A stretch of DNA of 50,861 bases from Bacteroidales bacterium (GTDB lineage: Bacteria; Bacteroidota; Bacteroidia; Bacteroidales; UBA3824): the NCBI GenBank assembly GCA_024401025.1, contig JAKSLV010000007.1, forward strand, positions 1 to 50,861, written 5' to 3'. The notes under the pieces were generated by a model, which saw only the letters and a list, made by a program, of their open reading frames with translations, had not been told where the DNA came from and made no database searches. Each line of letters begins with the position of its first letter. Position 1 is the stretch's first letter. The position numbers were made by a program, and so were the translations under genes. Positions 24,279 to 33,101 of this stretch are shown piece by piece.

Positions 24279-26948
24279 ATGAGTCAACCTATTATAACTA
24301 CAGATATATCGCAGATAAGGCCCGTTTTCGCACAGGGCGCCGGCGAGAATATCAAGAGATATACCCAGCTTAAGAGCATGTTTCAGCAAGGCAGGGAATA
24401 CAACGTACTGGCCGAGCCAATGCCCGACGGCGTAAACAAGATAACATGGCACACCGAGTTTGAGGGCACTCCACAGAGTTTCTCCAAACTTACCGACGAC
24501 GAGCAGATAGCAGCCAAGGGCCGCATCAAGCATCAGGTAAACAAGCTCTACAAGGCTGTCTTCAAGCAGCTGTACAAGGGCTCGATGAGCGATGTGGCTG
24601 ATATGTTCAAGATACTGGATTCGTGCATAGAGATTCCTGACTACGACAACATCTACCGCATACAGCGTCCCGACGGCAACAGCAGCTTCGTGATTATAAA
24701 GTGGGGTTTCACCACCGACGATTTCAACGCGCCCACCGGACTCATCAAGAAACTGGTGCCCACAAAGGTAGACACCGTAAAGATAAAGGTGATAAAGAGC
24801 AGCAAGCCTGCCGCCAACGAGCAGGTGTCAGTGGTATACAATGGTCAGACTGCGCCCCTCACCACCGACGGCAAGGGCTACATATACATGGAGGACATCC
24901 CTCTCGGCGACAAGTTCTCGGTTTTTGCCGACGGCAAAGACAACATCAAGGACTACGTATGCGACGGCAGCGACGAATACCATTACCTGATAGGCACACG
25001 AACCAGCGACATGAACTTCCTTGTGCACGATGCCAAGGGCGTGCCTGTGGCTGATACCGAGATATCATTCACATACGACGGAATCACATATTTCGAGACC
25101 ACCGACAGCCAGGGCCGCATAATACTCCGCGACATCCCCGAGGGCACCGAGGTGGTATGCCGTCAGCGCAACATTTCCAACCACTTTGTCTGCAACCCCG
25201 CCACCAGCGTATACGAGTTTGTGGGCGTGCGTCCCGTAGCCGAGGTGGATGTGGCCGTAATGGGCGACAACGGCGATCCCAAGCCGGGCATCGACGTGCT
25301 GTTCCAGTATGCCGACAAGCAGATAACCCTCTCCACCGACCGCAACGGCCGTGTGTCCATCGACAACATGCCCCCCGACACCGAGGTAAACATCACATGC
25401 TCGGGCAGCGGATATCAGGACGCCAGCGCCAAGCTCTTCACTCACGAGGGCCTCAACATGGCCGAGATAAAGCTCCGCAAGGTTTCTCAGAACGGATGCA
25501 TGACCATCAGGGTGGTGGACAACACCGGAAAACCTATAGTGAACACTCTGGTGCGCTGCGAGACCGAGGATTTCAAGAGCGAATATTACACCAACGAGAA
25601 CGGCGAGATAGCCCTCGACAAGGTAAACTTCAACAGCAACGTGGTTTGCACCCAGATAATCAACGGCCTGGGATCACACCGCCACGCCTTCATATTCTCC
25701 AATGCCTCAGAGGTATACATCCTCAAGGGCATGAAGATAATATCAGACATCACCGATCTGGAGATCCACGTTGTCACCAAGCAGAAAGAGGATGTGCCAA
25801 ACCTGCGCGTAACCATCGACGACGGCCACAATGTGCTTAACCGCATCACCGACCGCAACGGCATGATCCACGTGGAGGGTCTGGCTCAGGGCAAGACATA
25901 CACCCTCACCACCGAGTATTCGGGCAAAACCACCGAGGTGAAGTATGTTCCGCATCAGGCCAAGGAGAGCCTCACCGTAACAGTGGGCCGCAACAACATC
26001 GGCTTCCTTTTGTGGCTGATACCGCTTATATTGCTGCTTGGCTGGCTCTGCGTGGCATATCTGGTGCCATGGATTGTTCAGGTGATGGACAAGCCTCTGC
26101 TGAAGACCGAGAAGAAGATTACAATCCACATGGTGGATTCGGAGAAGTCAACAGCCATTGGTGGTGCCATCGTAACCATCATGAACAACGGCGTGGCTCT
26201 CTGCGATACGGCCGACGCATCAGGCGCCTGCCATTTCACCATCGTGGACCCAAGTTCCGACACTGTGGCAGTGAAAGTATCAGCTCCCGAGTATCAGTCT
26301 TTTGCTGCTGATGCCTACCTCTACCGCGCCGACACCACATACTCTATGGTATTGGAGCCAAAGGGCCTTAACCTCGACATCAGGGACGAGAAAACCGGAA
26401 ACGCCCTCTCCGGAGCCAAGGTTCACGTGGAATACGAGAAAACCAAGCTCGACGTGGAGACCAATGCCGACGGCAAGGTATCGCTGCGCGACGTGCCTAT
26501 GGACGACAAGATGCAGGTGAAGGTGGTGGTGAACGCCGAAGGACACAAGGAATACGTTGCCAAGTTCCTCTACGTGCTCAACAAGACCCTGCTGATACCT
26601 GAGAAATCGCTCGACGTGCGCGATATTCCTATCGACTGCGGCTGCACCATCAAGAGCGACGGTTTCCACTCTACAATACAGACCGTGAACATGAAGGAGC
26701 CTAAGGGCAAGTTCGTTATCGGATACGACACATTCACCATCCCCGACGAGATCATCATATACAAGGGCCCGGCATCAGAGATCTCCGACGACAAGATTAT
26801 ATTCCGCACCAACGGCTTCGTAAAGGGTCCATACAAGTATGCGGTAATCAACTACGAGGCTCCCGACGGCATCATCACCGTACGCGTGAACGGCGGCGAC
26901 GACAGCCAGACCCAGTGGTATGTGGTGGTAAAGTGTCCTACCAAGTAG
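24279..26948 (+). CDS. QWGF-domain protein with about seven CnaB-like repeats and a central membrane helix
   Basis: The product has 889 aa. Residues 1 to about 145 repeat the cluster's N-terminal domain (YNVLAEPMPDGVNKITWHTEF ... CIEIPDYDNIYRI ... KWGF at 141-144). Five beta-sandwich repeats follow (about 163-570), each with the CnaB/CarboxypepD_reg pattern (T/S)D-x-x-G-x-(I/V)-x-(I/L)-x-x-(I/V/M)-P: TDGKGYIYMEDIPLG, TDSQGRIILRDIPEG, TDRNGRVSIDNMPPD, TNENGEIALDKV, TDRNGMIHVEGLAQG. A membrane helix lies at about 572-600. Two more repeats (TADASGACHF, TNADGKVSLRDVPMD) and a Cys-containing C-terminal domain follow. There is no signal peptide, so the first five repeats should be cytoplasmic and the last two periplasmic. 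The gap to the protease gene is 80 bp, with only a weak internal promoter-like sequence. Confidence 0.85.
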   Translation: MSQPIITTDISQIRPVFAQGAGENIKRYTQLKSMFQQGREYNVLAEPMPDGVNKITWHTEFEGTPQSFSKLTDDEQIAAKGRIKHQVNKLYKAVFKQLYKGSMSDVADMFKILDSCIEIPDYDNIYRIQRPDGNSSFVIIKWGFTTDDFNAPTGLIKKLVPTKVDTVKIKVIKSSKPAANEQVSVVYNGQTAPLTTDGKGYIYMEDIPLGDKFSVFADGKDNIKDYVCDGSDEYHYLIGTRTSDMNFLVHDAKGVPVADTEISFTYDGITYFETTDSQGRIILRDIPEGTEVVCRQRNISNHFVCNPATSVYEFVGVRPVAEVDVAVMGDNGDPKPGIDVLFQYADKQITLSTDRNGRVSIDNMPPDTEVNITCSGSGYQDASAKLFTHEGLNMAEIKLRKVSQNGCMTIRVVDNTGKPIVNTLVRCETEDFKSEYYTNENGEIALDKVNFNSNVVCTQIINGLGSHRHAFIFSNASEVYILKGMKIISDITDLEIHVVTKQKEDVPNLRVTIDDGHNVLNRITDRNGMIHVEGLAQGKTYTLTTEYSGKTTEVKYVPHQAKESLTVTVGRNNIGFLLWLIPLILLLGWLCVAYLVPWIVQVMDKPLLKTEKKITIHMVDSEKSTAIGGAIVTIMNNGVALCDTADASGACHFTIVDPSSDTVAVKVSAPEYQSFAADAYLYRADTTYSMVLEPKGLNLDIRDEKTGNALSGAKVHVEYEKTKLDVETNADGKVSLRDVPMDDKMQVKVVVNAEGHKEYVAKFLYVLNKTLLIPEKSLDVRDIPIDCGCTIKSDGFHSTIQTVNMKEPKGKFVIGYDTFTIPDEIIIYKGPASEISDDKIIFRTNGFVKGPYKYAVINYEAPDGIITVRVNGGDDSQTQWYVVVKCPTK

Positions 26949-26971
26949 TATTTTCATAAAGCATCAATTCT

Positions 26972-28165
26972 ATGAACGAGATTCTTCTTACCAAGGAAAC
27001 CAGAAACCAGCGCTACCTGCTGGGCAGTCCTCAGAGCGCTCCCGACATCTTCAGGCAGATAAGGGGCACATTGGCCGAGAGCCAGCTGTGGACTCTATTT
27101 GCCGAGCCAGTGGTGCTGGAGGGTGGCGCGCGCCTTGCCTGGCGCAGCCCCATACCCGGCAAGGCCACTTGCTATCAGCGCCTGAGCAACGAGGACAAGG
27201 GTTTTGCCAAGTCGGAGCTGAGGCGCGAGGTGTTGCGCCTGCAGGAAATGGCCAAAACCTTCAACGACCCGGCTCTGGAGGAGCTGCTGGCCAACTGCAT
27301 AGAGGTTCCTGATGCCGACAGCCTGTATATAGTGGATGGCGGCGCCAAGAAGAATGTGGTGATAGCCCAGTGGGGTTTCGTGATGGACATGCCGGGCGCC
27401 GAGAAGGGGCTCATCAACAAGTTCATAGAGGCCAGGAAGGTCCCCATGCAGTTCCACGTGTATTTCACCAAGGACGGCAAGAGGATTCCCGGAGTGCCTG
27501 CCCCTGATACCGAGGTGGTTTTCTACATGCAGGACAAGCCTTTTGCCACCGTGCGTTCCGATGCGCAGGGCAACATCGTGCTGGAGGGCGTAAAGGAGGA
27601 GGCCAAGGTATCCGCCTACGATCCCGACGACAAGGCGCTGGCCAATCCCCAGAACTATGTGTGCTACGAGTTTGGCATATACGATGTGTTTGTATCGCCC
27701 AAGGGCAATATGGAGTTCCGCATTGTGGACCAGAACGACAATCCGCTGCCGGGCATGGAGTTTGTGCTGGAGCGCGATGGCAACAGCGTTAATATGACAT
27801 CCGACGCCCAGGGCAGGATAGTGCTCAGCCCCGTAAAGGAGGGCGCCCTGGTGGATGTATACCAGTATTCGGGATCGTCGCAGGGCAAAAACAACTTCAA
27901 CTCGTTTGTCTACGACCTCCATACCGAATTCTACAAGATTGTGGTGCAGGTAGAGGCCCCGCCGGAGCCGCCTCAGCCTCAGGGCCCCGAGCTTGGCGAT
28001 GTACATATAAAGGTGCTCGACCACAAGGGTCAGCTGGCCCCTGATGCCACCGTTACGGTGTGGTATCTCGATAAGAAAGAGGTCTACACATCCGATGCCG
28101 AGGGTTTCATCCACATTGCGGGAGTGCCTGTGGGCACCAAGTTCAAGGTGGAGGCCAAGAAATAG
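26972..28165 (+). CDS. Soluble QWGF-domain protein with CnaB-like repeats (copy A)
   Basis: The product has 397 aa with no signal peptide or membrane helix, so it is predicted cytoplasmic. Its N-terminal domain (LLGSPQSAPDIFRQIRG, LFAEPVVLEGGARLAWRS, NCIEVPDADSLYIVDGG, QWGF at 133-136) aligns along its whole length with those of the flanking genes and is followed by GAEKGLINKF. Three beta-sandwich repeats come next (about 160-240, 243-325 and 348-397), with SDAQGNIVLEGV, SDAQGRIVLSPV and SDAEGFIHIAGVPVG. A short Pro-rich hinge (EAPPEPPQPQGPE) precedes the last. The gene begins 23 bp after the previous stop, so co-transcription is likely. I know of no assigned function. Confidence 0.83.
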   Translation: MNEILLTKETRNQRYLLGSPQSAPDIFRQIRGTLAESQLWTLFAEPVVLEGGARLAWRSPIPGKATCYQRLSNEDKGFAKSELRREVLRLQEMAKTFNDPALEELLANCIEVPDADSLYIVDGGAKKNVVIAQWGFVMDMPGAEKGLINKFIEARKVPMQFHVYFTKDGKRIPGVPAPDTEVVFYMQDKPFATVRSDAQGNIVLEGVKEEAKVSAYDPDDKALANPQNYVCYEFGIYDVFVSPKGNMEFRIVDQNDNPLPGMEFVLERDGNSVNMTSDAQGRIVLSPVKEGALVDVYQYSGSSQGKNNFNSFVYDLHTEFYKIVVQVEAPPEPPQPQGPELGDVHIKVLDHKGQLAPDATVTVWYLDKKEVYTSDAEGFIHIAGVPVGTKFKVEAKK

Positions 28166-28198
28166 ATTCGCTTATAACCCATAATACCGATTATAAAA

Positions 28199-29359
28199 AT
28201 GAATGTGATAGCAACCAAGGATATAGCATTGCTGAGGTATCTGCTCGGCAGCCCGGTAACAGCCCCCGAGCTCTACCGTCAGATAAGGGCATCGTTCCCC
28301 AACGGCGAGGTATACAAATTTTTTGCCGAGCCTATAGTTTTGGAGGGAGGGCTTAAGCTTGCGTGGAGCAGTTCCTATGCCGGCAAGGCTGTATCGTATG
28401 GCCGCCTAAGCGAGCAGCACAAGAGCATGGCTCAGGATATGCTCAACAAGGCCATATCCGACCTCATGGAGGCCGTTAAGACCTTCAACGACAGCAACCT
28501 CCAGTCTTTCATAAGCAACTGCATAGAGATACCATCGCTCGACAGCGTGTATATAGTGGATACCAACGGCGAAAAGCACGTGGTGGCCACTCAGTGGGGT
28601 TTTGTGCCTGATACTCCGGGTGCCGAGAAGGGCCTGCTGATAAAGTTCCTCAACATCAAGAAGGTGCCTATGCGTTTCCAGGTGGTATACAGCGACAATA
28701 TGGATCCGGCTCCTGGCGAGGACATCATTTTCGAGGTGGATGGCAAGCCAATGCAGGGCAAGAGCGATATCGACGGCGTTATTGTGCTGGAGAAGATTAA
28801 GGAAGGCGCTTTCGTGAAGGCTTTCGAGGCTTCTGATGCCGAGAAAATCAACTCGCAGAACTATACCTGCTACGAGGACGAGCAGTATACCATAAAGGTT
28901 ACTCCAAAGGGCGATATGAAGTTCCAGGTAGTGGACCAGTTTGGAAATCCCCAGCACAGCCAGAATTTCCAGTTCGAATACGACGGCCAGAAGATTTCCG
29001 CCGTATCCAACGCCGACGGCATCATCACTCTGGAGCGCATCAAGAGCGGCACACGCGTGGAGGCGTATCAGCCTCAGGCCGATGGCAGCAGAAAATACGA
29101 GAATGTATACCTCTTCGACCGCTTGGTGAACCCATACCGTATTGCCATAGAGGTGGAGGTGGCCCCCGAGCCAGAGCCTCCAAAGACCCACAACATGCGT
29201 TTCAAGGTGGTGGACGACAAAAACAACGTGGTAAAGAGCGCCGAGATCACCGTGAAGTATCTTGGCAAAACCGAAACCCTGATGACCGACGCCGAGGGCT
29301 ATGCCGTGCTAATGGATGTGCCTGTAGGCACCGTGGTGGAGGCCAGGGCCAAGAAATAA
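28199..29359 (+). CDS. Soluble QWGF-domain protein with CnaB-like repeats (copy B, tandem paralogue)
   Basis: The product has 386 aa and is collinear with the preceding gene: LLGSPVTAPELYRQIRA, FFAEPIVLEGGLKLAWSS, FNDSNLQSFISNCIEIPSLDSVYIVD, QWGF at 132-135, GAEKGLLIKF, then three beta-sandwich repeats (SDIDGVIVLEKI, SNADGIITLERI, TDAEGYAVLMDVPVG) with the hinge EVAPEPEPPKTH. It is a clear tandem duplicate of 26972-28165, diverged mostly on repeat surfaces. It is predicted cytoplasmic. The 33-bp gap upstream and 43-bp gap downstream fit one operon. The paired soluble copies could form a heteromeric adaptor with the membrane-anchored members; this is inference. Confidence 0.83.
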   Translation: MNVIATKDIALLRYLLGSPVTAPELYRQIRASFPNGEVYKFFAEPIVLEGGLKLAWSSSYAGKAVSYGRLSEQHKSMAQDMLNKAISDLMEAVKTFNDSNLQSFISNCIEIPSLDSVYIVDTNGEKHVVATQWGFVPDTPGAEKGLLIKFLNIKKVPMRFQVVYSDNMDPAPGEDIIFEVDGKPMQGKSDIDGVIVLEKIKEGAFVKAFEASDAEKINSQNYTCYEDEQYTIKVTPKGDMKFQVVDQFGNPQHSQNFQFEYDGQKISAVSNADGIITLERIKSGTRVEAYQPQADGSRKYENVYLFDRLVNPYRIAIEVEVAPEPEPPKTHNMRFKVVDDKNNVVKSAEITVKYLGKTETLMTDAEGYAVLMDVPVGTVVEARAKK

Positions 29360-29402
29360 GCTTTGCCGATTTTTTTATAAACCAAATAATCACTGATACA
29401 AG

Positions 29403-31118
29403 ATGGAAGGACATAACACCTTTGTGAATGACGATCAGGAAGAATATGTGGTAAGGGTGGCCGGGCCAAAGTACCGCTGGATGTGGTTTCTTTTGCTTCT
29501 GCTGTTGCCTTTGCTGCTTCTTCTCAGGTTCAGCAAGGATATCACTGTTGTGGCTTACGATAATTTTTCGAATAATAATCTATCAAATGTAAAAGTTGGT
29601 TTAAAATTTGTAGATTATTCGATTGTAAAAACAAATCCTCTGCGATTTTTTGTTGCCGATAGTGTAAATCTTTCGGGTGTTACTTCACAAGATGGCGAGG
29701 TTGCGTTTACTGATGTCAACTACTCGTTGTATCAGGTGATTTTCCATTCTGGTCACGAGGCCGAGATCACTGCCGAGGGCGGATGTCTTGCATCCGATAC
29801 AGTCCGTACATTGTTCAGTACTTTAGGTACAGCATTGCCGTACCGTTTGGGGCTCAATAAGGCCCGTGTAGACCTTGTTTTCCTGGTATTGGATAGTGAT
29901 GACAGACAGCCACTTGCATCTGCTGATGTTGAAGTGATGGTTGATGGTAATGTTAAGAAATTGTTAACAGACCCATCGGGCTATGTTTCTGTGCCTGGAA
30001 TGGAATTATGCGGCAATGTTGATATCAACGCTCAGATGGACGGCTACCTTGGCGACACCATTGTTTCTGATATGGAAACGGCGCTTCAGGGCGAGCACAA
30101 CAGAACGCTGCTCCTGAAGCCGGGACGCGGCGTGGTTTCGTTTACTGTTCAAGACCTTGAAAATCAGCTGCCTATACCTAATGTTGCTGTCAGCATGATG
30201 ATAGACGGCAATACGGTGAACTGTGTTACCAACACCAACGGCGTTGGCAAGGGATGTTTCGAGGATGTAAAGGCCAATCTCCAGTTCCAGCTGGATCTAA
30301 AGCGCGTGTCTTATTTCGATACTTTAACTCAGCAATACAAAGTATCTGGGTTTGAGCGACTTTCGGAACGTGAACGCACTTTCCGGATGCGGCCTCAGAA
30401 AAACAGCCTGATTTTCCGAAATATAGATTCGCTTAACAATTTGCCAATTTCGGGCGTAGCAAACGAGGTTTTCATCAACGGAAATCCTGTTGGAACCATA
30501 TATTCCAACGCTCAAGGCTGTTTTACAATTGGCAATGTAGCCCCCGGCGACGAGATTTTGATAAAATCCACACATGTAAATTACAAATTCCAACAAGTAA
30601 AGCGTAGTGGTTCGGATGTAATCGGAAATAATCAGTATAAGCGTGATGTAAAGATGCAGGCCAAGCGTTTTGCCGCCAGCAAGCCAAATCCTCAGCGCAA
30701 CTGCGGAGTACATTTCTCCGGCACTCTGCTAAGCGATGTGGCTGTGGGCGGACACATCTCGAAGATATACGAGCCCGACAAGTATGGCGAGTATGTTGGC
30801 GATGGCAAGTACGCCAACAATCAGGCTGCTTTCCCCAAGGCCGTGCAATACACTTTCGATGCCATAGCCGTAGACAAGGGCACACGCCTGAAAGTGTATT
30901 CCAAGCCTAATTTCCAGGGCGAGCTTCTGCTGGATGTAAAAGGTCCATACCTTATTAATAATGTGAAGTGGAAAAACGAACCCCGCATCTCCAACTTCCT
31001 CACCAAGACATTCAGCCCCGAGCTGGAGGCCAACTATCCTCCATCGTGCCGTCATTGGAGCGAGAGCAATATGAACGATTGGGATTACGGCTCTGTGATA
31101 ATCACATGCGATAAATAA
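29403..31118 (+). CDS. Membrane-anchored repeat protein with beta/gamma-crystallin-like C-terminus
   Basis: The product has 571 aa. It lacks the QWGF domain. A 25-residue cytoplasmic start is followed by a membrane helix at about 26-41 (WMWFLLLLLLPLLLLL), placing the rest outside the cytoplasm. CnaB/CarboxypepD_reg-like repeats fill about 45-440 (TSQDGEVAFTDVNYS, TDPSGYVSVPGMEL, TNTNGVGKGCFEDV, SNAQGCFTIGNVAPGD). The C-terminal part (about 450-571) has GTRLKVYSKPNFQGELL, close to the beta/gamma-crystallin Y-x-x-x-N-F-x-G motif. Internal stretches near 29540-29700 and 30300-30640 are much more A+T-rich than the rest of the cluster, which suggests mosaic ancestry. It is the last gene of the array, ending at the terminator 31138-31180. 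Confidence 0.8.
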   Translation: MEGHNTFVNDDQEEYVVRVAGPKYRWMWFLLLLLLPLLLLLRFSKDITVVAYDNFSNNNLSNVKVGLKFVDYSIVKTNPLRFFVADSVNLSGVTSQDGEVAFTDVNYSLYQVIFHSGHEAEITAEGGCLASDTVRTLFSTLGTALPYRLGLNKARVDLVFLVLDSDDRQPLASADVEVMVDGNVKKLLTDPSGYVSVPGMELCGNVDINAQMDGYLGDTIVSDMETALQGEHNRTLLLKPGRGVVSFTVQDLENQLPIPNVAVSMMIDGNTVNCVTNTNGVGKGCFEDVKANLQFQLDLKRVSYFDTLTQQYKVSGFERLSERERTFRMRPQKNSLIFRNIDSLNNLPISGVANEVFINGNPVGTIYSNAQGCFTIGNVAPGDEILIKSTHVNYKFQQVKRSGSDVIGNNQYKRDVKMQAKRFAASKPNPQRNCGVHFSGTLLSDVAVGGHISKIYEPDKYGEYVGDGKYANNQAAFPKAVQYTFDAIAVDKGTRLKVYSKPNFQGELLLDVKGPYLINNVKWKNEPRISNFLTKTFSPELEANYPPSCRHWSESNMNDWDYGSVIITCDK

Positions 31119-31137
31119 ATAGCGTGTAAAAAAAATT

Positions 31138-31180
31138 AACGCACAATTCCAAATTGCTGGAATTGTGCGTTTTGCTTTTT
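31138..31180 (+). terminator. Bidirectional terminator between the S8/QWGF cluster and lepA
   Basis: A perfect 13-bp stem (31138-31150 with 31159-31171) has a T-rich run after it on the plus strand and an A-rich run before it, giving a U tract for minus-strand lepA transcripts as well. Confidence 0.92.
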
Positions 31181-31206
31181 ATAACGTTTTTTTATGTTGC
31201 TGGTAA

Positions 31207-32991
31207 TCAGATTTTCAGTACAGCCAGGAATGCCTTCTGTGGAACCTCCACATCGCCTACCTGTTTCATTCGTTTCTTTCCCTTTTTCTGCTTGTCGAGC
31301 AGCTTGCGCTTACGGGAGATATCGCCGCCGTAACACTTGGCCGTAACATCCTTTCGGAATGCCTTGATGGTGCTGCGTGATATTATCTTGGTGCCTATGG
31401 CGGCCTGTATTGCTATATCGAACTGGTGGCGCGGTATCAGCTCCTTCAGCTTCTCGCAGATGCCCTTGCCGAAATCGTATGCGTTGCTCTCGTGTATCAG
31501 GGAGCTCATGGCGTCCACTGGCTCGCCGTTAAGCAGGATGTCGAGCTTTATGAGGCGGCTCTCGCGGTAGTCTATCGGGTGATAGTCGAACGATGCGTAG
31601 CCCTTCGATATCGATTTCAGCTTGTCGTAGAAGTCGAATACTATCTCGGCCAGCGGCATCTCGAAATTAAGCTCCACGCGGTCGGAAGCCAGGTAGTGCT
31701 CGTTGATCTTTATGCCGCGCTTCTCCATGCACAGCTTGGTGATGGGGCCGTAGAATTCGGATTTGGTGATGATGTCGGCCTTTATGTATGGCTCTTCTAT
31801 GTGGCTGATGGCCTTCTGCTCGGGAAGTCCTGCGGGATTGTGCACCTCCACTTCCTCGCCCTTGGTGGTGAACACCTTGTAGCTTACGTTTGGCACTGTG
31901 GTTATCACGTCCATATCGAATTCCCTCGACAGGCGCTCCTGCACGATGTCCATGTGGAGCATTCCCAGGAATCCGCATCTGAAGCCGAAGCCCAGCGCTA
32001 TGGAGCTCTCGGGGGTGAATGTAAGCGATGCGTCGTTTAGCTGAAGCTTCTCAAGCGATGTTCTCAGCTCCTCGTACTGGTCGGTCTCTATGGGGTACAC
32101 GCCGGCGTATACCATAGGCTTCACCTCGGCAAAACCCTCAATGGCCTTGTCGCAGGGGTTTTCTATGTGGGTGATGGTGTCGCCCACCTTTACCTCGGTG
32201 GCGTTTTTGATGCCCGATATTATGTATCCTACGTTTCCGGCTGATATCTGCTTCTGTGGGCAGAGGTCCATCTCGAGTACGCCCACCTCGTCGGCGCCGT
32301 ATTCCTTTTTGGTGTTTACGAACTTCACCTTGTCGCCGGGGCGTATTGTGCCGTTGTATACGCGGTAATATGCAATGATTCCACGGAATGGGTTGAAAAC
32401 CGAATCGAATATGAGGGCCTGAAGCGGAGCCTCAGGGTCGCCCTCCGGAGCAGGCACTTTCTCTACAATGGCCTTCAGGATGTCCTCAACGCCAAGGCCA
32501 GTTTTGCCTGATGCTTCTATGATGTCCTCGCGCTTGCCGCCTATCAGCTCTATTATCTGGTCTTTAACCTCTTCTGGCTTGGCTGCCGGCATGTCCATCT
32601 TGTTTAGCACCGGAATTATCTCCAGGTTGTTTTCTATTGCCATGTATACATTGCTAATGGTCTGAGCCTGGATGCCTTGTGTGGCGTCTATCACCAGCAG
32701 AGCGCCCTCGCATGCGGCAATGCTTCGCGAAACCTCGTAGCTGAAATCCACGTGGCCCGGGGTGTCTATTAGGTTAAGTATGTATTCCTGCCCGTCTATC
32801 TTGTGGCGCATCTGGATGGCGTGGCTCTTGATGGTGATGCCTCGCTCTCTCTCCAGATCCATATCGTCCAATACCTGATCCTTGAGGTCGCGGTCTGATA
32901 TGGTTTTTGTATATTGTAAAAGCCTGTCGGCCAGGGTGCTTTTGCCGTGGTCGATGTGAGCTATGATACAGAAATTGCGGATGTTTTTCAT
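31207..32991 (-). CDS. lepA: Elongation factor 4 (LepA) GTPase
   Basis: The product has 594 aa, a normal EF-4 length. It begins [25 protein letters not shown] (G1 motif AHIDHGKST) and has DTPGHVDF (G3) and NKMD (G4). The LepA-specific C-terminus is present ([44 protein letters not shown]). LepA is a translational GTPase acting on ribosomes in the cytoplasm or membrane fraction. The frame is open 11 codons further upstream (to 33024), but I chose 32991 from the conserved N-terminus and because a promoter -7 box overlaps the longer start. It is convergent with the S8/QWGF cluster. Confidence 0.98.
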   Translation of the reverse strand: MKNIRNFCIIAHIDHGKSTLADRLLQYTKTISDRDLKDQVLDDMDLERERGITIKSHAIQMRHKIDGQEYILNLIDTPGHVDFSYEVSRSIAACEGALLVIDATQGIQAQTISNVYMAIENNLEIIPVLNKMDMPAAKPEEVKDQIIELIGGKREDIIEASGKTGLGVEDILKAIVEKVPAPEGDPEAPLQALIFDSVFNPFRGIIAYYRVYNGTIRPGDKVKFVNTKKEYGADEVGVLEMDLCPQKQISAGNVGYIISGIKNATEVKVGDTITHIENPCDKAIEGFAEVKPMVYAGVYPIETDQYEELRTSLEKLQLNDASLTFTPESSIALGFGFRCGFLGMLHMDIVQERLSREFDMDVITTVPNVSYKVFTTKGEEVEVHNPAGLPEQKAISHIEEPYIKADIITKSEFYGPITKLCMEKRGIKINEHYLASDRVELNFEMPLAEIVFDFYDKLKSISKGYASFDYHPIDYRESRLIKLDILLNGEPVDAMSSLIHESNAYDFGKGICEKLKELIPRHQFDIAIQAAIGTKIISRSTIKAFRKDVTAKCYGGDISRKRKLLDKQKKGKKRMKQVGDVEVPQKAFLAVLKI

Positions 32992-33021
32992 CTGTAATGT
33001 GTGTGTTATCAAATTTTGTAG

Positions 33022-33053
33022 CAAAGGTAATCAAATAAAATAATTAATGCAAA
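33022..33053 (-). promoter_or_regulatory. lepA promoter
   Basis: On the minus strand TTTG (33053-33050), 20-bp spacer, TAccTTTG (33029-33022). Confidence 0.82.
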
Positions 33054-33062
33054 AATTTTCAT

Positions 33063-33070
33063 TATCTTTG
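33063..33070 (+). promoter_or_regulatory. -7 element of the STAND-like gene
   Basis: TAtcTTTG lies 31 bp before the ATG at 33102 and is divergent from the lepA promoter. No clear TTTG is found at -33. Confidence 0.6.
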
Positions 33071-33101
33071 TGGCAGTACTTACTCAACGATTTGTAATTA
33101 T

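Noticed and set aside
27095-28114. Minus-strand frame of 339 codons opposite a QWGF-domain gene
   Set aside because: It is antisense to a gene whose plus-strand translation aligns with three neighbours. The mirror frame has only low-complexity His/Val/Leu content.
21748-31118. Assignment of the S8 cluster to a named conflict system (VMAP/EAD ternary systems, or CnaB-adhesin operons)
   Set aside because: There is no MoxR-type ATPase, vWA, trypsin or caspase gene in the array, no sortase motif and no signal peptides on the repeat proteins, so none of these labels fits what is visible.
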